This document shows positions 7,370 through 14,806 of a DNA stretch of 64,000 nt, piece after piece. The stretch lies in the NCBI GenBank assembly GCA_030526405.1, contig JAUNCZ010000001.1, forward strand, positions 1 through 64,000, in the 5' to 3' direction. Below the pieces are notes generated by a model. It did no database searches. It was not told where the DNA came from and saw only the letters and a list, made by a program, of their open reading frames with translations. Made by a program: the position numbers and the translations under genes. The stretch's first letter is position 1; the number at the start of each line of letters is the position of its first letter. The DNA is from Lachnospiraceae bacterium. Its GTDB lineage: Bacteria; Bacillota; Clostridia; Lachnospirales; Lachnospiraceae.

Positions 7370-9355
7370 TTATGTGGCAGTCAGCTGACAGGGAGACAGA
7401 TCTTTTATTGGCAGGGTGAAGGAAAAGACCGCTCCGGAAGGCGTGTTGTCTGCCACTGTAATAGTGCCTCCGTGGGCTTCTACTATGGATTTACAGAGAA
7501 ACAGTCCCAGACCGATGCTTCGCCGGTTATCTGCAATACTGTGGTTTCCGGAGTAGAATTTTTCAAATATATGCTCTTTTTCCGCCCCGGAGATGCCGGG
7601 TCCATTGTCTGCGATACAGATTTCTGCCATATCTCCCACCGACCGGGAGGAGATATGGATTTTTGAGCCCACAGGCGTATACTTCAGTGCATTGTCTATG
7701 ATGTTGATCAGAACCTGAAGAATCATCCGGGTATCGGCATTTACAAAAATAAAGTCATCCTCTTCCTGGAAGGACAGCTGATGATGTTCGGCTTTCGGTT
7801 TCATATGCCGGACTGCTTCTGCAATAATATCGGACAGGAGCTCTGTGGAGGTGTTCAGGATCATCCGTCCATCCTCGATCCGTGTGGCATACAGAAGATT
7901 TTCCACCAGCTCGATGAGCCAGAGGGAATCGTCATAGATGTCCTGCAGCATATGCTGCCGTGTTTTCTGATCGAAACAGTCTCCCTGGCGAAGAAGATTG
8001 CTGGCATGACCGGAAATAGAGGTCAGGGGTGTCCGCAGATCGTGGGAGATGGATCGGAGCAGGGTGGCTCTGAGCTGTTCCCGTTCTGCCAATACTGCCG
8101 CAGCTTCCTTGTCTCTGGCATTTTTTTCACTGTCCAGTGCCAGGGCACACTCGCCCAGAATGGACAGAAGAATGCTGTATTCTGAGGAATCCAGAGGAAA
8201 ATCTGTTCCCTCAATTCCAAGGATCCCGTAAACCCTGTCATTGACTCTGATGGAGAGGTACAGGAAATCGGCATCGGGAAAATGAGCGGTTGAGGCTCCT
8301 GCCAGATGGTTGTTGGCAAGCACCCAGTGTATGACCTTTTCCTCTTTTTCCTGATTATACGGGAAGCTCTTCCTTGGCTCTGCAGGAAAGAGAACAGGGG
8401 AGGAAAGGGTCTGATCCTCACAGGTGTAGATGACAAGATTGCGCTGAAGCAGCTTGATGATCTGCTGGGCAGTCAGATTCAGGATGCCCTGATTGCCGGA
8501 GGCCTTTGCCAGCAGCTGACTGGTGTCCAGAAGGATTTTGTATCGTCTTGCAATGGTGGCGGACTGCCGGGCCTGTTCCTTATACCGGATGGCAAAGGTT
8601 CCTGTAATATAGGCGGTCAGAAACATTACAATAAAGGTAACAGGATAGCCCGTTTCATAGGCGTTCAGTGTAAATCTCGGAACTGTGAACAGATAGTTAA
8701 AGATAAAAACACTGGCGATGGAGGATACAAGGCTGTAGATCTGATGGGAGGTTGCGATGGATGTCAGCAGAACTCCCAGAATATAGACCATGATGATATT
8801 GGCATTGGTAAAATGCAGCTGATAGAAACAGCTGCTGATCAGGGTGGCCAGAAGAAGAATCAACAGACTCCAGAAAATATTCAGAAACAGGCCTTTCCCG
8901 GTAAAGGGTAAAGTTTTTCTTGGAAGATAGGTTTTGTTTTTTTTGTCTTTGTCAGGAAGAATATGAATCTCCGCATCCGGCATATAGGAAAGAAGACGAT
9001 CCTCCAGAGTGGGGGAGGAAAAAACAGAAATCCTGTTTTTTCTGCTTTGGCCCAGAATGATTCTGGTTACCTCGGAAAAGCGGGCATATTCTGCAATCTG
9101 ATAGGCAATATCCTCCCCGTAGATCACTTCGCATTTGGCACCCAGCCGTTCTGCCAGCAGGCGGTGCTGCTGCAGTCTTTTTTTGTTTTCTGAGGAAGCC
9201 ACAGAGTAGTCCTGGGTTTCCACATAGAGTGCTGTGAAAGCTGCCTTAAGAGCTTTGGCAAGCCGGGCAGCGGTCCGTATCACATGTTCGTTGGAGGGGG
9301 CAGAGGAGAGACATACAAGGATATGCTCTTTCTGAGCAGATTTTCCGGATTTCAT
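7370..9355 (-). CDS. kdpD: KdpD-like sensor histidine kinase without the N-terminal KdpD domain
   Basis: Membrane histidine kinase of 661 residues. Domains in order: a Usp-like domain (about 10-130), four membrane helices of DUF4118 (about 150-255) with FNYLFTVPRFT, a GAF-like region, a HisKA dimerisation domain with the phospho-His in SISHDLRTPLTSI, and an ATPase domain with NALKYTP, DNGPGISG and GLGLFLCKSIVEAHGG. Typical KdpD is close to 900 residues. The missing part is the N-terminal Walker-bearing KdpD domain. It sits directly before kdpE and after the Ktr genes, so it probably reports K+ status to regulate Ktr. Confidence 0.87.
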   Translation of the reverse strand: MKSGKSAQKEHILVCLSSAPSNEHVIRTAARLAKALKAAFTALYVETQDYSVASSENKKRLQQHRLLAERLGAKCEVIYGEDIAYQIAEYARFSEVTRIILGQSRKNRISVFSSPTLEDRLLSYMPDAEIHILPDKDKKNKTYLPRKTLPFTGKGLFLNIFWSLLILLLATLISSCFYQLHFTNANIIMVYILGVLLTSIATSHQIYSLVSSIASVFIFNYLFTVPRFTLNAYETGYPVTFIVMFLTAYITGTFAIRYKEQARQSATIARRYKILLDTSQLLAKASGNQGILNLTAQQIIKLLQRNLVIYTCEDQTLSSPVLFPAEPRKSFPYNQEKEEKVIHWVLANNHLAGASTAHFPDADFLYLSIRVNDRVYGILGIEGTDFPLDSSEYSILLSILGECALALDSEKNARDKEAAAVLAEREQLRATLLRSISHDLRTPLTSISGHASNLLRQGDCFDQKTRQHMLQDIYDDSLWLIELVENLLYATRIEDGRMILNTSTELLSDIIAEAVRHMKPKAEHHQLSFQEEDDFIFVNADTRMILQVLINIIDNALKYTPVGSKIHISSRSVGDMAEICIADNGPGISGAEKEHIFEKFYSGNHSIADNRRSIGLGLFLCKSIVEAHGGTITVADNTPSGAVFSFTLPIKDLSPCQLTAT

Positions 9356-9458
9356 ACAAGTTCCTTCTTTTCTGTGGAGTCTGTGGTTTCTGCGAGTCTG
9401 GTTCCGGTCAGCAGATACCAGATGGTTTTCCTGCAGAATTCCCCGGCAGGATGTTGCT

Positions 9459-10001
9459 TCACGAGCGATAGCTGCAGTAGCCGGTATGGAGTGTGACGGT
9501 ATTAAAATTCAGATAGTTTATGACCTCTTTTGCCGTAGATGAGATTTTCTGCGGGTGCCACAGGACATAGAGCATACCGGTAAGCGCCGGATTGGAAAAG
9601 CAGTTTTCTTTTAAGAAACGGGCAGAATCCCGGCCAGATAAAGCGGCGTTAATGGGGCGCGGTCTGCTTTCCATGGCTTCCATATCCTCTGCAAAGGAAC
9701 AGATCAAATGGATATGTCCCTGCTCCAGACGGCGAACCATGTGGTGAAGGGGCTCCTGGACCAGACGGATATGGGTAGAGGGATTCTCCTGTCTGAAGTC
9801 TTCCAGAGCAGCCTTCAGTTCATCCCTCAGCTGAGTCTGACAACAGCCGATGACCAGTGGTTCATAGTCCAGTGACAGAGAGGGAAGCCTTCGGCTCTGC
9901 TGTCGGAAGAGATAGCTTTTTCTGGGGGCTTTCTGCCGGAGCAGAAGCAGACCCGCTGCCAGAAGCCCGGAACCTGTCAACAGTATAATAAAACCATACA
10001 T
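9459..10001 (-). CDS. Membrane-anchored protein with a LysR-effector-like domain
   Basis: An unrecognised 180-residue protein. Residues 1-22 form one hydrophobic anchor. After a basic linker, about residues 48-165 read like part of a LysR substrate-binding domain: LVIGCCQTQLRDELKAALED, then HIRLVQEPLHHMVRRLEQGH and HLICSFAED. There is no helix-turn-helix, so it is not a transcription factor. It lies between ktrA (17 bp upstream, ribosome site AAAGGAG overlapping the gap) and kdpD in one transcription direction. It may be a ligand-sensing accessory of the K+ channel or of KdpD. This role is inferred from position only. Confidence 0.7.
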   Translation of the reverse strand: MYGFIILLTGSGLLAAGLLLLRQKAPRKSYLFRQQSRRLPSLSLDYEPLVIGCCQTQLRDELKAALEDFRQENPSTHIRLVQEPLHHMVRRLEQGHIHLICSFAEDMEAMESRPRPINAALSGRDSARFLKENCFSNPALTGMLYVLWHPQKISSTAKEVINYLNFNTVTLHTGYCSYRS

Positions 10002-10017
10002 ATCAGTATACTCCTTT

Positions 10018-10665
10018 TCAGATGTGGAAGCATTTTATAATTGCTTTTTTTGTGCCCAGCACCAGAAGACTTCCGTTTTCCGGAAGAATGGTGTCCGGTG
10101 TAATGTTCATATCCCAGCTTTCGTTGTTTCTGATTCCCAGAATGTTGATGCCATGCCTGGTTCTGACATTGGACTGAAGCACTGTTTTCCCGGAAAATGA
10201 TGCAGGAATCTGCAGTTCCATAATGGAATAGCTGGAATCCAGGTCGATGCAATCCTGAATAAAATCGGAAAAACAGCGAATGGCAAGAAGAGAGGCCCCC
10301 AGTTTATCCAGATAGATTACCTCGTCTGCACCGTTGTTCAGCAGATATTTTTCCTGTCTGTCTCTGGATGCCTGGGCTACCACGCGACGTGCCCCCATTT
10401 CCTTCAGAAGACTGGTGGTTTCCAGGGAGTTCTGAAAATCGTCTCCAATGGCTACAATACATACATCATAGTGTCGAATGCCAAGGCCAGCGAGGAATTC
10501 CTCACTGGTGCTGTCTCCGATCCTTGCACTGGTACAGTAGGGAAGGATGGCATTTACCTTTTCTTCATTTTTATCTACCACCATAAGCTGATAGTTTTCA
10601 TCATACATCTTTTTTGCAATGCACTGGCCAAAGCGGCCTGCGCCAATCAGTAAAACAGATTTCAT
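10018..10665 (-). CDS. ktrA: KtrA/TrkA-type potassium uptake regulatory subunit
   Basis: Cytoplasmic RCK subunit of 215 residues that gates a Ktr/Trk ion channel on nucleotide binding. The N-terminal Rossmann fold has GAGRFGQCIA, an acidic strand end VVDKNEEKV and GDSTSEEFL. The C-terminal TrkA_C domain begins about residue 140. Length fits KtrA/KtrC, which have one RCK unit, better than the doubled TrkA. It lies 28 bp after the gene for its membrane partner. Confidence 0.9.
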   Translation of the reverse strand: MKSVLLIGAGRFGQCIAKKMYDENYQLMVVDKNEEKVNAILPYCTSARIGDSTSEEFLAGLGIRHYDVCIVAIGDDFQNSLETTSLLKEMGARRVVAQASRDRQEKYLLNNGADEVIYLDKLGASLLAIRCFSDFIQDCIDLDSSYSIMELQIPASFSGKTVLQSNVRTRHGINILGIRNNESWDMNITPDTILPENGSLLVLGTKKAIIKCFHI

Positions 10666-10693
10666 AGCTGAAAATCCTCCTGTAATTTATGGT

Positions 10694-12028
10694 TTATCCG
10701 ATTGCAATGGGCTCAGCCGGATATTTTCCTGCTGTGTGCTCGGCAGGGATCAGAGCAAAGAAAACGGTCATTCCCCCCACTCTGCCCAGGAACATAAGGA
10801 ACATCAGAATGATCCTGGAGAACAGACCAAGGGAGGGGGTGATGCCAAGGGTCAGTCCCACCGTTCCGATGGCAGAAGCTGTCTCAAACAGGCAGGTGAG
10901 AAGAGGGAGCTCCTCCACTGCACTGATGACCATTCCACCCAGAAAAAAAAGAGTGAAATAGACAAACAGAAGAGACATGGCGGTACGGATCTGTTCTGAA
11001 CGGATTCTTCTCTGGAACAGAATCGTATCCGGTGATTTTCGAAGGACAGACCAGGCGGTGGCAGCCAGAACTGCCAGGGTGGTGGTCTTCATTCCACCGG
11101 CTGTGGAACCGGGAGAACCTCCTGTCAGCATCAGAAGGATCATAATTGCCACTCCGCGGTCGCTGAAGGCTGTGAGATCCACTGTGTTGAAGCCGGCTGT
11201 TCTTGTGGTGACAGACTGGAACAGTGAAGCAAGAAGCCTGTCCTTAAGGGGCAGATTCTTCAGTTCTGTCAGAAAAAAGAACAGAGCAGGCAGCAGAACC
11301 AGGAGCAGGGAGGTGACCAGAATGATCTTTGTCTGCAGATGGTATTTCCGGAAAGACAGTCTGTGCTGGATGATATCTTTCCAGCTGACAAAGCCGATAC
11401 CGCCGAAAATGATCAGAAGCATAACAGCGGTATTGATCAGCGTATGACCGGACCAGGCGGTCAGGGAGGAAAAGGGAGCATTGGCGCCCATCAGATCAAA
11501 GCCTGCATTGCAGAAGGCGGACACGGAGTGAAACAGAGAGTACCAGATATTCTGCAGCTCAGGCATACTGGAATGCCAGCTCAGCAGAAAACAGAGTGCT
11601 CCTGCTGTTTCAAAGAGAATAAATCCCTTGATGATAAAGAGAAACAGATCCATGATTCCACCCAGTGACGGGGCGGATACGGAATCCTGCATCAGATTTC
11701 TCTGCTTCAGACCAATCTGTTTCCTTCGAATCATGGAGAGACCGATGACGGCCATTACCACACCCAGACCACCCAGCTGGATCAGAAGCAGAATGATGCC
11801 CTGACCTGCCAGGGTCCAGTGAGAGACGGTGTCATGAACCACCAGCCCTGTTACACATACAGCAGAGGTGGCGGTAAACAGCGCATCGGAAAAGGTAGTA
11901 CTCTCACCGGGGCGGGTGGCGAAGGGTAGCATCAGAAGCAGTGCCCCTGCAAGGATGATTCCCAAAAAGCCCAGTATCACCAGCCAGAAAGAAGGAATTC
12001 GATTTAATATTCGTTCCATAAGGCTCAC
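10694..12028 (-). CDS. ktrB: KtrB/TrkH-type potassium channel subunit
   Basis: Integral membrane subunit of 444 residues that conducts K+ (often Na+-coupled). It is hydrophobic throughout with the repeated M-P-M units of the family. Filter-type segments include VCVTGLVVHD, FCNAGFDLMG, TRTAGFNTVDL and the GGSPGSTAGGMKT loop. It is the first gene of the K+ cassette, followed by the RCK subunit, the LysR-effector-like membrane protein, and the KdpD/KdpE pair. Confidence 0.92.
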   Translation of the reverse strand: MSLMERILNRIPSFWLVILGFLGIILAGALLLMLPFATRPGESTTFSDALFTATSAVCVTGLVVHDTVSHWTLAGQGIILLLIQLGGLGVVMAVIGLSMIRRKQIGLKQRNLMQDSVSAPSLGGIMDLFLFIIKGFILFETAGALCFLLSWHSSMPELQNIWYSLFHSVSAFCNAGFDLMGANAPFSSLTAWSGHTLINTAVMLLIIFGGIGFVSWKDIIQHRLSFRKYHLQTKIILVTSLLLVLLPALFFFLTELKNLPLKDRLLASLFQSVTTRTAGFNTVDLTAFSDRGVAIMILLMLTGGSPGSTAGGMKTTTLAVLAATAWSVLRKSPDTILFQRRIRSEQIRTAMSLLFVYFTLFFLGGMVISAVEELPLLTCLFETASAIGTVGLTLGITPSLGLFSRIILMFLMFLGRVGGMTVFFALIPAEHTAGKYPAEPIAIG

Positions 12029-12196
12029 TTCCTTGTTTCATTTGTGCTTATTATCGCAGAATCCATATAAAGAAGGTGTTAATGAAAGGACCAGGGGCAT
12101 TAAGATTTTATAAAGAACGGAAAGATATGTACCAGAAGTGCAGCTGCAGTGGGGACGGTACAGGGTCAGATTGGGTGAAAAACAGATGGGAAGACA

Positions 12197-12229
12197 TAAA
12201 AAACTGCCCCAGCCATGCAGCTGAGACAG
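12197..12229 (-). terminator. Terminator of the MATE gene at 12236
   Basis: On the minus strand CTGTCTCAGC pairs with GCTGGGGCAG (two G-U pairs) around a 6-nt loop, followed by six Ts. It lies just past the stop codon. Confidence 0.75.
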
Positions 12230-12235
12230 CTCTTT

Positions 12236-13582
12236 TCAGTCCCTGGTGAGTTTGTAGGCCCAGGTACAGTAGTTGCATTTGATAAAAGCAGGGATGCACT
12301 TGAAGATCTGATCTGCATTCAGCATCCAGATTACCGCAGCAGGTGAGGCGTGTAATACAAAGGCCATGAGAAATGCTGCCGGCAGACAGATACACCAGAT
12401 GGATACCAGATCCAGCACCATACAGTATCTGGTGGCTCCACCGGCCTTGATGATGCCGGAATTGGTGGGCATCTGGTAGGACATGGTGACAACGACCACA
12501 CACAGGATCAGCAAAAACTGATTGGCCAGTTCCAGGGTTTCCGGCTCCAGCTTGTAGATGCCAAGGATAGGGATCCTGATGAGGAAAAGCAGGATGCCGG
12601 CAGCGATTCCGATGAATACAAAGAGAATCTGCATGGTTTTTGCATAGGAGCGGAGTTTATCCATATTGCCCTCACCGATGGTCCTTCCGATAAAGAAGGA
12701 GGCAGTTCCTGCGGCGCCCTGAGCCCCTGATTTTACAAGAAGGAACAGGGTGGAGGCCACAGAGTTGGCAGCGATGGCCCTGGCTGTCATATGGCCCAGA
12801 ATGGCGTTCTGAGCAGCATTGTTGAAGCCCCATACACTGTTCACGAAAAGAAGAGGAGCCATCAGTCGCACATAATCCCCAAGAAGAGATCTGTCGAAGT
12901 ATTTGTAGCTGCGGAAGCGAAGCTGCAGGTTTTTCTCTTTCTTTCTGATAAACAGAAACAGGGTCAGCATCTCCAGAATTCTGGCTGTGAGGGTTCCGAT
13001 GGCTGCACCCTTTATTCCCAGCTCAGGAGCTCCAAAGTGTCCGTAGATCAGGGTGAAGTTGATGCAGCAGTTGATGATCAGAGACTGGATGGAAAGTCCA
13101 AGGGCGATCTTTACCACACCGGTGCTTCGCAGTGTGGCCAGCAGAATCTGAGTCACTGCAAAGAAGAAGTAGGAGAATCGGATCAGATACAGATACTCTG
13201 TACCCGCCGCTATGATACCTGCATCTGTGGTAAAGATGGCAACTGCCTTCTCAGGAAAAAGGGTTACAAGAAGAAACAGAAGCAGAGCTGCTCCTGATCC
13301 AAAGCGCATGGCGATGGAGGAGAGCTTTCTGATGGGATCCAGATCCTTTTTACCGAAATACTGGGTGCCCAGCACCACCACGCCCTCACCGAAGGCCAGC
13401 AGGATCATCTGATACACAAACTGGATCTGGTTTACTGCGGCTGCGCCGGACAGGGCAGTTTCACTGTAGGCCCCAAGCATCAGATTGTCCGCCAGATTCA
13501 CACTGAGGGTGATCACATTCTGAAGCACCAGAACAGTGAACATGGCAAAAAAACTTTTGTAAAAATTTCTGTCTTTGATCAT
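12236..13582 (-). CDS. MATE family efflux transporter
   Basis: A 448-residue membrane protein of the multidrug and toxin extrusion family, an H+ or Na+ antiporter. It has about 12 hydrophobic segments in two halves. The N-half has SVNLADNLMLGAYSETALSG and the C-half has VASTLFLLVKSGAQG, both typical MATE positions. The substrate cannot be told from sequence. It follows a terminator (13600-13627) and ends at its own terminator, so it is probably a single-gene transcript. A second MATE gene lies at 18124. Confidence 0.88.
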   Translation of the reverse strand: MIKDRNFYKSFFAMFTVLVLQNVITLSVNLADNLMLGAYSETALSGAAAVNQIQFVYQMILLAFGEGVVVLGTQYFGKKDLDPIRKLSSIAMRFGSGAALLLFLLVTLFPEKAVAIFTTDAGIIAAGTEYLYLIRFSYFFFAVTQILLATLRSTGVVKIALGLSIQSLIINCCINFTLIYGHFGAPELGIKGAAIGTLTARILEMLTLFLFIRKKEKNLQLRFRSYKYFDRSLLGDYVRLMAPLLFVNSVWGFNNAAQNAILGHMTARAIAANSVASTLFLLVKSGAQGAAGTASFFIGRTIGEGNMDKLRSYAKTMQILFVFIGIAAGILLFLIRIPILGIYKLEPETLELANQFLLILCVVVVTMSYQMPTNSGIIKAGGATRYCMVLDLVSIWCICLPAAFLMAFVLHASPAAVIWMLNADQIFKCIPAFIKCNYCTWAYKLTRD

Positions 13583-13598
13583 GGAAGGAATCCTCTCT

Positions 13599-13627
13599 AA
13601 AAAAGGGACTGCCCTGAGGCAGTCCCT
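13599..13627 (-). terminator. Terminator of the Gfo/Idh/MocA gene
   Basis: AGGGACTGCC (13604-13613) / GGCAGTCCCT (13618-13627), tetraloop CTGA, with six Ts on the minus strand. It lies immediately before the MATE ribosome site. Confidence 0.88.
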
Positions 13628-13661
13628 TGAGTATTTTCAGAAATACAATTCAGAAGCTGAA

Positions 13662-14690
13662 TTATTTGTACATCTCTGGTTTCTCGATTGTCTCGATCTT
13701 CATGAACTGGCTTGTTCCACGGGAAGCGTTCAGAGCATCACCAGCTACACATGCGATGTATCCATCCCATGCAGAAGGTCCTGTAAGAGCACCATTCTCG
13801 ATGGACTGTACCCATGCACAGAACTCGATGTCATAAGCCTCGATGAAACGCTCTTTCCAGTCTGTCATGATTGGCATAGACTCAGATGGATTTACAGAAT
13901 CCCATCCCTGAGCACGTGAACGACGAACTACTGCGTATGGATCTGGCAGTTTAACAGTTCCCTTCTCACATACAACCTCACACTGGATGTCGTATCCGTA
14001 TCCGTCAGCTACCTGAACCTCAACGTCGATGAAGCATCCTTTTTTGGTACGAAGAAGAACTACCTGTGGGTTGTCATATCCTTTGTCAGAGTTAGCGGAC
14101 TGACGAACTTTAACAACCTGTCCATCCTCATACTCGTCATCCAGCAGCCAACGGCAGATGTCCAGCTCGTGGATAGCTACGTTTGTGATACCGTTCTCTG
14201 TTTTGAATCCTGGTCCCTGAGATACGTTTCTGTGTGCAGCTTTGATCAGAAGTGGAGCACCCAGCTCGCCGGAGGAGATGATTCTCTTCATCTCAGCGTA
14301 TCCGCGATCATAGTGACGCATGAATCCAACCTGTACCAGTCTCTTTCCGATCTCCTGCTCACGAGCGATGATCTTCTCGCACTCAGCACCTGTCAGAGAC
14401 AGTGGTTTCTCGCAGAAGCACCATTTCTCATATTTCAGAGTCTCCATAACATATGCATGGTGAGTTGGATCGATGGATGTGATGATAACAGCCTCAACCT
14501 CTGGATCTGCGATCATTCCGTTGCAGTCATTTCCGTAGGATTTGATACCGTATTTTGCTGCTGTCTCGTCAGCTGCAGCTGCTACGTAGTCAGATACTGC
14601 TACTACAGTAACACCAGGGATAGTCTCGATCAGACGTCTGCAGTGGTCTTTACCGATAGCTCCACATCCAATAATACCTGCTTTTAACAT
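13662..14690 (-). CDS. Gfo/Idh/MocA oxidoreductase, inositol 2-dehydrogenase-like
   Basis: NAD(P)-dependent sugar or polyol dehydrogenase of 342 residues. The N-terminal Rossmann fold has GIIGCGAIGKDH. The catalytic-lysine motif reads CEKPLSLT, and AIHELDICRWLL is the conserved His/Asp segment of inositol dehydrogenases. Sequence pattern is closest to IolG (myo-inositol to scyllo-inosose), but no other iol gene is nearby, so the substrate is open. It is monocistronic, with its own terminator. Confidence 0.85.
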   Translation of the reverse strand: MLKAGIIGCGAIGKDHCRRLIETIPGVTVVAVSDYVAAAADETAAKYGIKSYGNDCNGMIADPEVEAVIITSIDPTHHAYVMETLKYEKWCFCEKPLSLTGAECEKIIAREQEIGKRLVQVGFMRHYDRGYAEMKRIISSGELGAPLLIKAAHRNVSQGPGFKTENGITNVAIHELDICRWLLDDEYEDGQVVKVRQSANSDKGYDNPQVVLLRTKKGCFIDVEVQVADGYGYDIQCEVVCEKGTVKLPDPYAVVRRSRAQGWDSVNPSESMPIMTDWKERFIEAYDIEFCAWVQSIENGALTGPSAWDGYIACVAGDALNASRGTSQFMKIETIEKPEMYK

Positions 14691-14806
14691 AGTTTCTATT
14701 CTCCTTTTTCCTAGTAGAGTTTAAAGTACAGGAACAATTTCCTATAGTATCTATTGTAAAATAAACTATGGAAAAGTCAATGAAATGTTCAGAATAGGAC
14801 AGTATT

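Noticed and set aside
9459..10001. LysR-type transcription factor
   Set aside because: There is no helix-turn-helix; the N-terminus is a membrane anchor.
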